Shown here piece by piece: positions 1-8,258 of a DNA stretch of 64,000 bases. The stretch is from an uncultured Flavobacteriaceae bacterium (GTDB taxonomy: Bacteria > Bacteroidota > Bacteroidia > Flavobacteriales > Flavobacteriaceae), in assembly GCA_947488345.1 (NCBI GenBank), contig CANKZQ010000002.1, positions 248,001 through 312,000 of the forward strand, read 5' to 3'. A program made the translations under genes and the position numbers. The notes under the pieces were generated by a model. It saw nothing but the letters and a program-made list of their open reading frames with translations. It was not told the origin of the DNA and made no database searches. The number at the start of each line of letters is the position of its first letter. Position 1 is the first letter of the stretch.

Positions 1-323
1 CAAATGGTATGACTATTCGATGGGTCCATAGCAATAGAGCCAATAGAATAGGTTGTTTCTTTATCAAAAACAGGCTTCCATGTAGTACCAGCATTCGTTG
101 TCTTCCAAACACCACCAGAACCTACTGCGACATACCAAATATTTTCGTTCTCTGGATGAATGACTATATCTGCAATTCTACCAGATGTCATAGCAGGACC
201 AATATTCCTGAATTTTAATCCACTAAAGGTGTCGGCATTAATTTTCTGAGCATGAGTAATTTGCTGAAATCCACTTATAAAAAAGATAATTATAAATGAG
301 CAAATCAGGGTTCGTTTTTTCAT
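1..323 (-). CDS. BNR/sortilin-like beta-propeller protein, 5' part only
   Basis: Reading the minus strand from the ATG at 323 gives a signal peptide (MKKRTLICSFIIIFFISGF, ending at ...THAQ) and then a segment with RNIGPAMTSGRIADI, NIWYVAVGSGGVWKTTNAGTTW and YSIGSIAMDPSN. These are typical of the first blades of WD40/YVTN/BNR-like repeat proteins (sortilin or VPS10-type propellers, usually about 900-1100 residues in Bacteroidota). About 107 codons are visible and the rest lies outside the window. It is probably exported to the periplasm or cell surface. It follows the cupin gene on the same strand after 71 bases and may be co-transcribed with it. The substrate or partner cannot be read from this fragment. 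Confidence 0.85.
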   Translation of the reverse strand, partial: MKKRTLICSFIIIFFISGFQQITHAQKINADTFSGLKFRNIGPAMTSGRIADIVIHPENENIWYVAVGSGGVWKTTNAGTTWKPVFDKETTYSIGSIAMDPSNSHTI

Positions 324-394
324 GGTAAAAAGTTTAGGTAGTTACTAAATTTTAAAGATACTAAATTTTACATCTTAGAAGTATTAATCAGTTG

Positions 395-754
395 TTATTC
401 TCTTAAATAGGTGTCAGTGCCGTCTAACCAATCCTCACGAATAGGTGCCCATGTATCTACTTCTTCAACATCACCAATCATCAAGGCTTCATGTGGTACA
501 TTTGGTGGAATCACGACTACCTCGCCTGCATTTAAATCTACAACTTGCGCCTTATCAGCACCAAACCAAAAGCGTATCGTTCCAGAAATGACTTGTGTAA
601 TTTGTTCATTGATATGACTGTGTAGCGGCACCAAAAAACCATCTTTGAATTTCATTCTAGCAATCATAACGTTTTCGCCATATACAATTTTACGTTCCAT
701 TTTTGGAGTTACTTGTTCTGTGGGTACCGTGTCCCAATGTATTTTATTAACCAT
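395..754 (-). CDS. Small cupin-fold protein
   Basis: A 119-residue single-domain cupin without a signal peptide. The first cupin motif is visible as PLHSHINEQITQVISG (around residues 43-58: two His, Gln and Gly in the usual G(X)5HXH(X)3-4E(X)6G layout, with Glu shifted). The second is VVVIPPNVPHEAL (around 79-91). A mononuclear metal site is therefore likely, but the reaction is not evident. Its start lies two bases after the stop of the M14 carboxypeptidase gene, so the two are probably translated from one message. Similar small cupins act as dioxygenases, isomerases or sensors, and the sequence does not choose between them. Confidence 0.85.
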   Translation of the reverse strand: MVNKIHWDTVPTEQVTPKMERKIVYGENVMIARMKFKDGFLVPLHSHINEQITQVISGTIRFWFGADKAQVVDLNAGEVVVIPPNVPHEALMIGDVEEVDTWAPIREDWLDGTDTYLRE

Positions 755-756
755 AA

Positions 757-2037
757 TTACTGTTTTTTGTCTTTTAATCGTGCTAGCATTGAGCGCATTA
801 AAATAGTCGCACTCATTTCTCCTTTTTCTTTGATGAATGCTCTTGGTGTATTATCACCAATTTCAAATACCAACGCCTCAGCTCCATGCTTTTTGAAAAA
901 ATAGTTTCTAGAAACTGCTGTAGGCTCTACCTTGTCACTCGGTCGAATATTTGGATCATATTCAGGAAATGCCTTTTTAAGTTCGTCTAGCCATTCTGGG
1001 ACCAAACCTGGCATATTACCTTTAAATTTTGGGTCTAGCGTATAGTAGATATCATCCCAAGTAGAATGAAAGTCAATTCCGAAGTAAAAAGTACCTTGAG
1101 TCTTTGCTGCACGTTCTTCCATAAAACTAGCTACATTGGTTGTTTCGGGCTGATTAAAATTAGCCCAATCTCGATTCAAATCAATACCCCCTGCATTATG
1201 TCGCCAATGACCATTATCTACCCCGTCTGGATTCATCAACGGAACCACATAAGTGGTAAATTTTTTCCGAAAACGCTTCGCCAATCTACTATTGCCTGCA
1301 ATCGTTTCTACAAAAGATTGCATCGCAAGATAACCAGTAACTTCGGGCGGATGCTGTCTAGAAATTACCATCAACATGCGTTTTGAAGTTGGTTTTCCGA
1401 TGGTAAGAGCTTGCATAGACCTTCCCTCCTTGCTTTTTCCAATAGTGTGCCGAGAAACATATGCATATTGTGCCATCTTTTGAGTCCACTTCGCAACATG
1501 CGATGATGTTTGTAGTTCCTGTCCGGCAATCCATAAAGGTTCTGGTCCAACAGCAACTTTCATACGAATACGAACTGGTAACGATCCTCCACCAAACGCA
1601 GCCGTTCCTTTTTCATAGGCTGTATAATCAAGAGAATCCAACGATGTCCATTGTCTTCCATCGTGACTTAATTTAGGATAATATCGATGTTTTACAGGAT
1701 CTTGGTAAGTCATAGTGATTGAAACACTATCTCTTTGAGTGCTCCATACTTTGAATGCATACCAAGGACTAATATTAATAGGTGTGTTTTCTGAAGTGAT
1801 TAGCGCAGTGTATGTACCATCTTCATTTTGCATAATACCATTGAGTCTTCCTCCGTCAAAATCATTAGAAAAAGTCACGGCACCATCATTAAAAGTAACA
1901 ACCCCTTTCCATTGTTTTTGAATTGGCTTTGACACCGTAGGCACAATCGCAATGGGCGCCTGACCTTTATATTTTTCGGTTTGACCTTCACAAAAGAAGG
2001 AACTCATAAAGAGCACAACGACGTACATATTTCTCAT
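757..2037 (-). CDS. M14 family zinc carboxypeptidase, secreted
   Basis: A 426-residue exported protein with an N-terminal signal peptide ending near ...SSFFCEGQ. Residues about 40-190 form an N-terminal beta domain like that of cytosolic-carboxypeptidase-type M14 proteins. The peptidase domain follows. Zinc ligands are recognisable as H229 and E232 (HPPE) and H324 (DFHS), and the catalytic Glu as E392 (FEIGDN). NPDGV and DLNRDW substrate-site motifs are also present, so the enzyme looks intact. It probably trims peptides in the periplasm or outside the cell. The cupin gene follows immediately. The substrate is unknown. Confidence 0.88.
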   Translation of the reverse strand: MRNMYVVVLFMSSFFCEGQTEKYKGQAPIAIVPTVSKPIQKQWKGVVTFNDGAVTFSNDFDGGRLNGIMQNEDGTYTALITSENTPINISPWYAFKVWSTQRDSVSITMTYQDPVKHRYYPKLSHDGRQWTSLDSLDYTAYEKGTAAFGGGSLPVRIRMKVAVGPEPLWIAGQELQTSSHVAKWTQKMAQYAYVSRHTIGKSKEGRSMQALTIGKPTSKRMLMVISRQHPPEVTGYLAMQSFVETIAGNSRLAKRFRKKFTTYVVPLMNPDGVDNGHWRHNAGGIDLNRDWANFNQPETTNVASFMEERAAKTQGTFYFGIDFHSTWDDIYYTLDPKFKGNMPGLVPEWLDELKKAFPEYDPNIRPSDKVEPTAVSRNYFFKKHGAEALVFEIGDNTPRAFIKEKGEMSATILMRSMLARLKDKKQ

Positions 2038-2103
2038 AAGAACAAGGGTGTAAAGCTATTCTAACAAAAATATCAAAAAAAAGACTGTAAAAATGAAATC
2101 TGT

Positions 2104-3201
2104 TTAACGAATCTTAAAAGAAAGTTCATGTACTTCAGAATGATGGTTATTCACGGCATCTTTAGCTGTTAAATCAACATCAAATAAGTGGTTCAAATTG
2201 TTTCCGGCCAAGTCCTCCAATATGGATGTTACCGAGATGTGATAGAGACCCGGTTTCCAAGGCTCTACTGGTGTAAATAACAGTTGCTCCTCATATTGAG
2301 TTAGCTCGAATGTACCTTTTACTAATTCCTTGTTCTGATTGTAAATTAGCATTGTTTCTAAGGCAAGCATGGCATCTAAAGGTTCATTTAACGTTAAGAT
2401 CATAGGAGTATTCGTTCCGGAAGTTGGTACTATAATTGACCATTGATCTACAGATGGTTTGGTGCGATCTTTTTTAGCAACATAGATGTTCTTTATATAA
2501 TCTTTATCCAACTTATTATTTTGCGCATCTGTCCATGATGAAAGAATTCTTATTTGATATTGCTTACCTTCCTCTAATGGCAATCCTTGTGTACGATTCG
2601 GAATAAGATCCGTTTTTATACGTCCAGGATCTAACCATAATGTTAATTCTGTATGATTTTCATTCCATAACTCATTTTGAAGTTCTAAAAATATAGAAGT
2701 AGAAATACTATCGGTCACGTTAAATACTTCGATATAGTCTAAAGCACTTTGCACCTCTTGCATTGGCTTTGAGAAAACGAAATACATCTTTAATAAGTTT
2801 TCAGGCACGGTATCTCTACTTGGATATATGGCCGAAATCAAGGTTGCATTGGTAGGCGTATATGCATTGATACTAAATGATCCTATTGTTTTCTCAAGAT
2901 ATTTAATATCATAGGTCTTTCCGTTGCTAAAGGGTACTATAGGTCTAAACAAGATTTTATCATTTGCCTTTTCAAAATCACCTAAAATAGGCTCCTGCAT
3001 TCCTTGCAAAAAAAAATTGAGGTCTTTGGTAGCTTTATTTGATACGAATGTAACATTTAGTGCATCGGTACCCTCGTAATTAATAGTAATATCTAATGGT
3101 AGATCGGTGTTGTTTTTACAAGAGTAAATGACAGAAAAACAAAAAAAGATCAGAAAAATTCTGATCTTTTTAATAAATATATCTCTAAAGATTACATCCA
3201 T
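2104..3201 (-). CDS. Ig-like domain lipoprotein
   Basis: A 365-residue lipoprotein. A short N-terminal stretch precedes a hydrophobic segment and the lipobox VIYSC (Cys near residue 28), followed by KNNTDLP, which lacks the acidic surface-export signal. The body resembles repeated beta-sandwich Ig-like or SbsA-like domains, with recurring phrases such as FRPIVPFSNGKTYDIKYL and LFTPVEPWKPGLYHISV that end in edge strands and DLAGNNL. This suggests a structural or binding role in the envelope. The start overlaps the stop of the upstream gene (3192-4313) by ten bases, so the pair is translationally coupled. No catalytic motif was seen. Confidence 0.7.
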   Translation of the reverse strand: MDVIFRDIFIKKIRIFLIFFCFSVIYSCKNNTDLPLDITINYEGTDALNVTFVSNKATKDLNFFLQGMQEPILGDFEKANDKILFRPIVPFSNGKTYDIKYLEKTIGSFSINAYTPTNATLISAIYPSRDTVPENLLKMYFVFSKPMQEVQSALDYIEVFNVTDSISTSIFLELQNELWNENHTELTLWLDPGRIKTDLIPNRTQGLPLEEGKQYQIRILSSWTDAQNNKLDKDYIKNIYVAKKDRTKPSVDQWSIIVPTSGTNTPMILTLNEPLDAMLALETMLIYNQNKELVKGTFELTQYEEQLLFTPVEPWKPGLYHISVTSILEDLAGNNLNHLFDVDLTAKDAVNNHHSEVHELSFKIR

Positions 3202-4313
3202 TTTGTCGGACGTGTTCTCAATACCAAGTCACCGTCTGCACTTCGTTGCAAATACACAACAGTATCGGCATCTAAATTATCTAATTGCAGCACATTAACC
3301 ATAGGTAGTGAAACGTAAGGTACACCTTTGGCAACCGCAAATTCATCTACTGTTTCAGTCAATGTTTCTTTAAAATTGGCAATCACATCATAATCAAAAC
3401 GCATTACCGAACGATTTGTATTCGACATTACAAAAAACGGCTTACCATCTTTCTTAAATGAAATCATATCTATAGGTGCGTTACCAGATCCTAATTCGGC
3501 CACTGTTCTTCCTTTTAAGTGTTTACCTGCCTTTAGGTCTTCCATAGGAAATAACACAAGAGGTGTACATGTATAACTCGCCAGCAAGTACTCTTTGTTA
3601 TTCATCGAAATAACATCAAATGCTTTAATTGGAGCATATGTTTCAAAACGTCCATGTGCCGCATGCCAAATTTCTAAAGATGCATAGTCTTGTGCTTTTG
3701 TAAACGGAAATGGAATGCTACGAAAGATAGAACTAAACTCTTTATTAGAGAGCCCAGAGAGCATCACAGTGCCATTATGATACTTGAGGTCTGCAATTGC
3801 CCATTTACGTTGAGAACGTCCTCTTCTGTCTTTTTTATCAGTTGCTACCGGATTGTTGAGTGCCAACTTTGAATGATTGATGTTTTTCAACGAAACATTT
3901 TCTAATTTTTCTCCATTTAATCTGAGTAAAACCGGTGTACCATCATTGGTATGAACCGATAGATACACTTTTTTAGAAATGGGATTCACCGCCATATCTG
4001 TAATTTTAACTTGATCAGCCGTAGTTCCCAAAGACCCCGCAACTTTCGTGTCGAAATCGATCATATTCAATGCTGTTCCCTTCTCCAATTGTTCAGTATC
4101 CTTTGTATCTAAGGCGTAGAGGGTTGCATTTTTAGAATCACCAACAAATAGAATTCCTTCAGGACCAAAACTAATACTGTTGATAGAGGCGATTTCAGGG
4201 TTTCCTACTGTGAAATTGGACGTAAGTACACTTTCATTTTCAGTTTCTGTGATAGCAGAAATGGTCGTAAGAGCTAGACCACACAGCAGACTTACATAAA
4301 GTAGTTTTTTCAT
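3192..4313 (-). CDS. Secreted beta-propeller-like protein of unknown function
   Basis: A 373-residue protein with a clear Sec signal peptide (MKKLLYVSLLCGLALTTISA). The mature part shows propeller-like strand patterns such as INSISFGPEGILFVGDSKNATLYALDT, VKITDMAVNPISKKVYLSVH and PIDMISFKKDGKPFFVMSNTNRSVMRF. I do not recognise a named family. The overlap with the downstream Ig-like lipoprotein gene suggests that the two products work together in the envelope. No metal-binding or catalytic signature is apparent. Confidence 0.6.
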   Translation of the reverse strand: MKKLLYVSLLCGLALTTISAITETENESVLTSNFTVGNPEIASINSISFGPEGILFVGDSKNATLYALDTKDTEQLEKGTALNMIDFDTKVAGSLGTTADQVKITDMAVNPISKKVYLSVHTNDGTPVLLRLNGEKLENVSLKNINHSKLALNNPVATDKKDRRGRSQRKWAIADLKYHNGTVMLSGLSNKEFSSIFRSIPFPFTKAQDYASLEIWHAAHGRFETYAPIKAFDVISMNNKEYLLASYTCTPLVLFPMEDLKAGKHLKGRTVAELGSGNAPIDMISFKKDGKPFFVMSNTNRSVMRFDYDVIANFKETLTETVDEFAVAKGVPYVSLPMVNVLQLDNLDADTVVYLQRSADGDLVLRTRPTKWM

Positions 4314-4408
4314 GACGAATGAGTTTAAGTTAAGTTGGTTAAAGGTATAACTTTATACCCTGTATATTTATCGGGAACAATGCTAATTAACTAATTTTTA
4401 ACAATTTA

Positions 4409-4807
4409 TTAGTCGTAAGTATTCTCAGAATCATAAACAACCACCTTCTCCCATAAGTTAGAAGATTCTTCAATAAATTTCTTATGATTCGGCTCTTCTT
4501 GATACTTATCTTGAGCTGCTTTATCAGAAAAAGTCAACAATAAACTATAGGTATAGGTATTATCTATAACATCACGGTCTGTTTTTGCAGGCACTCCAAT
4601 ATGCTTCGTTTGAATAAATTCTGAGGCATCGATAAACTTCTTTAAAGAGGTTTCAAACGCAATTCTATCACCAGCATCTGCAGGATTCTTTAACCAAAAA
4701 TAAACGGTATGTGCAAAATTTCCTGGTAATCTGGCATCAACTGCATTCTCTTTATTCGTGCAACTCATAAGGTTAACTAAACATAAAATGATCACTATTT
4801 TCTTCAT
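4409..4807 (-). CDS. Dabb (stress-responsive A/B barrel) domain lipoprotein
   Basis: A 132-residue protein. The signal peptide ends in the lipobox LMSC (Cys about residue 16), followed by TNKEN. The rest matches the dimeric alpha-beta barrel (Dabb) domain: FAHTVYFWLKNPADAGDRIAFETSLKKF, then a YTYSLLLTFSDKAAQDKYQ strand-helix, then NHKKFIEE and VVVYDS. Cytosolic plant Dabb proteins are stress-responsive, and the function of lipoprotein forms is unknown. It is divergent from the ThuA gene, with minus-strand -7 box TATATTTG at 4825-4832. A second Dabb lipoprotein lies at 46084-46473. Confidence 0.85.
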   Translation of the reverse strand: MKKIVIILCLVNLMSCTNKENAVDARLPGNFAHTVYFWLKNPADAGDRIAFETSLKKFIDASEFIQTKHIGVPAKTDRDVIDNTYTYSLLLTFSDKAAQDKYQEEPNHKKFIEESSNLWEKVVVYDSENTYD

Positions 4808-4824
4808 GGATAAGTATTTGTAAA

Positions 4825-4832
4825 CAAATATA
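4825..4832 (-). promoter_or_regulatory. -7 box (TATATTTG) of the Dabb lipoprotein gene
   Basis: The minus strand reads TATATTTG, matching the Bacteroidota -7 consensus TAnnTTTG, 17 bases before the start codon at 4807. No convincing -33 TTG is at the ideal spacing, so the call rests on the -7 box and its position. Confidence 0.55.
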
Positions 4833-4846
4833 ATAAATCGTTTTGC

Positions 4847-4854
4847 TACATTTG
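4847..4854 (+). promoter_or_regulatory. -7 box (TACATTTG) of the ThuA-domain gene
   Basis: TACATTTG matches TAnnTTTG and ends 25 bases before the ATG at 4880. With the oppositely oriented box at 4825-4832 it forms a compact divergent promoter region of 72 bases. Confidence 0.55.
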
Positions 4855-4879
4855 TTTAGATCAATACTTAATTTATATC

Positions 4880-5602
4880 ATGTTTCACAAAATAAGTCTT
4901 ATTACTATTACCTGTCTCCTAGTAGCTAGCTGTTCAATGAATGCTCAGACCAAACGGGTACTTATATTTTCTAAAACTGCTGGATATAGACATGCCTCTA
5001 TTGAAACAGGAGTTAAAGCAATAAAAACCTTAGGTACTGAACATAACTTCAATGTCGATGCTACTGAAGATGCCGCTATTTTCACGACGGATTCCTTAAA
5101 GAAATATGACGCGATAATTTTTTTAAGCACAACGGGGGATATTTTTAATAAAACACAGCAAGCAGGTTTTAAGAAATACATCCAAGCAGGTGGTGGTTTT
5201 GTAGGTATTCATGCTGCAAGCGATACAGAGTATAAATGGCCTTGGTACGGAAAATTAGTCGGCGCTTATTTTGAATCACATCCACCAGGCTTACATCAAG
5301 CCAATATTCAAATTAAAGACACTACACATTTAGCAACCAAAGTAGTGCCTAAGCTATGGTCGCACAAAGATGAATGGTACAACTACAAAAATATAAATCC
5401 TGATATAAAAATCCTTGCTAATCTAGACGAGTCTAGTTATACTGGAGGAACCAATGGTAAAAATCACCCGATTGTTTGGTACCATGCATATGACGGAGGG
5501 CGTATGTTTTATACAGGTCTTGGACATCCAACAGAGGCGTATACAGACGCTGTGTTCTTGAAACATATCTTAGGTGGTATTCAATCAGTATTTGTAAAAT
5601 AG
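4880..5602 (+). CDS. ThuA-like domain secreted protein
   Basis: A 240-residue protein with a signal peptide ending near LLVASCSMNAQ (a lipoprotein reading with Cys about residue 18 is possible). The mature part is a single ThuA-like (trehalose utilisation, class-I glutamine-amidotransferase-like) domain: RVLIFSKTAGYRHASIETG, DAIIFLSTTGDIFN, GGGFVGIHAASDTEY, HPIVWYHAYDGGRMFYTGLGH. These domains occur in secreted sugar-related proteins of Bacteroidota, and the reaction is generally not established. It stands alone between a divergent Dabb gene and a convergent dehydrogenase gene only seven bases away. Confidence 0.9.
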   Translation: MFHKISLITITCLLVASCSMNAQTKRVLIFSKTAGYRHASIETGVKAIKTLGTEHNFNVDATEDAAIFTTDSLKKYDAIIFLSTTGDIFNKTQQAGFKKYIQAGGGFVGIHAASDTEYKWPWYGKLVGAYFESHPPGLHQANIQIKDTTHLATKVVPKLWSHKDEWYNYKNINPDIKILANLDESSYTGGTNGKNHPIVWYHAYDGGRMFYTGLGHPTEAYTDAVFLKHILGGIQSVFVK

Positions 5603-5609
5603 TTCACTT

Positions 5610-7583
5610 TCAATAAGCCAACAAATCTTGGAGTGACTGATATAGTCTGTTTTTTGCTAAATACTGAGCTTCTAATTGAGATTCAAAGGGAACGGGCGTT
5701 TCTAAACTAGCAACACGTTTTACTGGAGCATCTAAATGTTCAAAGCAATTTTCATGAATCAAGGCAGAAATATCACTTGCGATACCTCCAAACATAGAAT
5801 CTTCTTGTACTATTAATACTTTTCCCGTTTTTCGTACACTCGCATAGATCGTGTCAACATCTAAAGGGTGCAAACATCTCAAATCAATAATATCGGCATT
5901 TACCGTTTCCTTTTCGGATAGCGCCAATACCCAATGCACAGCTGCACCATATGCAACAATAGTCACATCGGTACCTTCTTCTAAGACATTCGCTTTTCCT
6001 AATGGCAGCGAATAATAATCGATCGGTACCTCTTGACGGATACTACGATACAAGGCCTTGTGTTCAAAAAATAACACCGGATTAGGATCATTGATGGCCG
6101 CTGTCAATAAGCCCTTAGCATCATACGGAAATGCAGGGTATATCACTTTGAGCCCAGGTGTTTTAGTAAACCAAGCTTCGTTTGTCTGACTATGAAAAGG
6201 TCCTGCTCCAACTCCTCCTCCACAAGGCATTCTAATGACTACGTCGGCCTGCTGATTCCATCGATAATACGATTTAGCCAAGAGATTAACAATCGGATTG
6301 AATCCAGATGAAACAAAGTCTGCAAATTGCATTTCTACTACCGATTTAACGCCGTTGATTGACAATCCATAGGCTGCAGAAACAATCGCAGATTCACAAA
6401 TAGGCGTATTTCGAACACGCTCTTTGCCATATTGCGCTACAAAACCATCTGTAATTTTAAAAACACCACCGTACTCGGCTACATCTTGCCCCATAATGAT
6501 TAATTCAGGGTGTGTTTCCATCGCTTGATTTAAACCTTGAGAAATAGCGTCAATGAAGCGTATATTTTCGATATTTTTTGATGATTCAACTACCTCACTA
6601 TCAATACCTTTAAAAACATCATCTAATTCGTTAGATACAGTTGATTCAATCATCGCTTCAGCATTGGCTTTTTTCCAATGTTCATCAATTTCTAAACTAA
6701 AGGCGGTCTTTATGCTGGCAATCATATCCTTGGTCAAAACACCTTCTTTTAGTAAGTAATTTTGATAATGCTCAATAGGATCTTTCTCTGCCCATTTGGC
6801 CATTAAGTGCTCTGGGACATACTTTGTGCCACTAGCCTCTTCATGTCCGCGCATTCGAAAAGTCTTAAACTCTATCAACACTGGGCGCGGTTTTTTTCTC
6901 ATACTTTTCACTACGCTATACACCTTTGAATAGACTTCAAGCACGTTGTTACCATCTATAATATGAGATTCCATACCATACCCTAGGGCCCTATCTGCCA
7001 AATCTTTACAGTTGTATTGTTCTGAAGTAGGCGTTGACAGACCATACCCATTATTCTCGATACAAAAAAGCACTGGCAGGCTCCAAACGGACGCTACATT
7101 TAACGCTTCATGAATATCACCTTCGCTCGTACCACCTTCACCTGTAAAAACCGCACATATCTCATTGTTATTTTTCAATAAGTTCCCCAACGCAATACCG
7201 TCAGCTACACCGAACTGTGGTCCTAAATGGGAAATCATACCTACAATATTGAATTCTTGGGTTCCGAAATGAAAACTTCGATCTCTACCCTTAGTGAAGC
7301 CACTTGCCTTACCTTGCCACTGGGCAAACAATCGATATAACGGTATCTCACGAGAGGTGAAGACACCTAGGTTCCGGTGCATCGGTAAGATATATTCTTC
7401 GTTCAATAATGAGTTGGTAACTCCAACAGCAATGGCCTCCTGACCTATACCAGAAAACCATTTCGAAATTTTACCTTGACGGAGTAAGACAAGCATCTTC
7501 TCCTCTATCATTCTTGGTTTTAATAGGTCTTTGTATAACTTGAGTAAAGTTGCTTCACTCAATTTTTTTCTGCTAAACTTCAT
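5610..7583 (-). CDS. Branched-chain 2-oxoacid dehydrogenase E1, alpha-beta fusion
   Basis: A 657-residue cytosolic protein fusing both E1 subunits of a thiamine-diphosphate 2-oxoacid dehydrogenase. Residues 1 to about 320 are the alpha part, with the TPP motif GEGGTSEGD...IENN at about 148-178. After a linker, about 345-657 are the beta part (ITDGFVAQYGKERVRNTPI, FADFVSSGFNPIVN, MPCGGGVGAGPFHSQ). The complex decarboxylates 2-oxoacids from Val, Leu and Ile and feeds the E2 lipoyl domain, giving primers for iso-branched fatty acids. The fusion is usual in Bacteroidota. No E2 or E3 gene is next to it. The Lrp/AsnC gene just upstream on the same strand suggests amino-acid-responsive control. A pyruvate-type substrate is less likely but not excluded. 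Confidence 0.9.
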   Translation of the reverse strand: MKFSRKKLSEATLLKLYKDLLKPRMIEEKMLVLLRQGKISKWFSGIGQEAIAVGVTNSLLNEEYILPMHRNLGVFTSREIPLYRLFAQWQGKASGFTKGRDRSFHFGTQEFNIVGMISHLGPQFGVADGIALGNLLKNNNEICAVFTGEGGTSEGDIHEALNVASVWSLPVLFCIENNGYGLSTPTSEQYNCKDLADRALGYGMESHIIDGNNVLEVYSKVYSVVKSMRKKPRPVLIEFKTFRMRGHEEASGTKYVPEHLMAKWAEKDPIEHYQNYLLKEGVLTKDMIASIKTAFSLEIDEHWKKANAEAMIESTVSNELDDVFKGIDSEVVESSKNIENIRFIDAISQGLNQAMETHPELIIMGQDVAEYGGVFKITDGFVAQYGKERVRNTPICESAIVSAAYGLSINGVKSVVEMQFADFVSSGFNPIVNLLAKSYYRWNQQADVVIRMPCGGGVGAGPFHSQTNEAWFTKTPGLKVIYPAFPYDAKGLLTAAINDPNPVLFFEHKALYRSIRQEVPIDYYSLPLGKANVLEEGTDVTIVAYGAAVHWVLALSEKETVNADIIDLRCLHPLDVDTIYASVRKTGKVLIVQEDSMFGGIASDISALIHENCFEHLDAPVKRVASLETPVPFESQLEAQYLAKNRLYQSLQDLLAY

Positions 7584-7650
7584 TTAGGAAATACACATAA
7601 ATTAAAAACTAAAAGTAGCTAAATATTTAGTCGTTTTGTGATTTTAGAGT

Positions 7651-7682
7651 AAAAAAAATCTCCTTCTTAATATGAAGGAGAT
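7651..7682 (-). terminator. Rho-independent terminator after the Lrp/AsnC gene
   Basis: Nine-base arms ATCTCCTTC (7658-7666) and GAAGGAGAT (7674-7682) enclose a seven-base loop. On the minus strand the stem is followed by a run of Ts (As at 7651-7658). It lies 25 bases after the Lrp gene stop and therefore separates Lrp from the E1 gene. Confidence 0.85.
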
Positions 7683-7706
7683 GTTTTCATTAATTTTATA
7701 AGATAT

Positions 7707-8192
7707 CTATATTTTAAAATCATTAAAAATAGTATGCATTAATCGTTTTTTATCGTTAATCACTTCCTCTAGAGAAATAGAAGTTTCCGTTCTTTGCACC
7801 CCACCTATATTATCAATTTGGAAAATAATATCTTTCGCATGCTTGGTTCCTCTCGCTCTTAGTTTACAAAAAACTGTAAATTTTCCCGTGGTTAAATGCG
7901 CTACCGTTACTTCTGGAATCGCTTGTAATTTATTGATAACCGTGGTCGTTAATGAAGAGTTTTCTAAGAGCACTCCGACATAGGCGATAAAGGTATATCC
8001 CATTTTATCATAGTCAACTGTTAAGGTCGAACCTTTGATGACACCTTCCTCTTCCATTTTCTTCACGCGCACGTGAATAGTACCCGCCGAAACCAATAAT
8101 TTTTTGGCAATATCTGTAAATGGTGTTCTTGCATTTTCAATAAGTATATCTAAAATTTGATGATCAATTTCATCTAGTTTGAATTTTGGCAT
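7707..8192 (-). CDS. Lrp/AsnC family transcriptional regulator
   Basis: A 161-residue protein. An N-terminal winged helix-turn-helix (KLDEIDHQILDILIENARTPFTDIAKKLLVSAGTIHVRVKKMEEEGVI, about 3-52) is followed by an AsnC-type ligand-binding RAM domain (about 65-145: YTFIAYVGVLLENSS, VTVAHLTTGKFTVFCKLRA). Such proteins form octamers that bind amino acids and regulate amino-acid metabolism. The neighbouring branched-chain 2-oxoacid dehydrogenase gene on the same strand is a plausible target, but a terminator separates them. Conserved sequence and full length indicate a functional gene. Confidence 0.93.
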   Translation of the reverse strand: MPKFKLDEIDHQILDILIENARTPFTDIAKKLLVSAGTIHVRVKKMEEEGVIKGSTLTVDYDKMGYTFIAYVGVLLENSSLTTTVINKLQAIPEVTVAHLTTGKFTVFCKLRARGTKHAKDIIFQIDNIGGVQRTETSISLEEVINDKKRLMHTIFNDFKI

Positions 8193-8258
8193 AATTACAT
8201 TATTTACATAATTTAAAGGTAAAAATGATAATTTTTTAGAAACTAACCAATATTTTTT

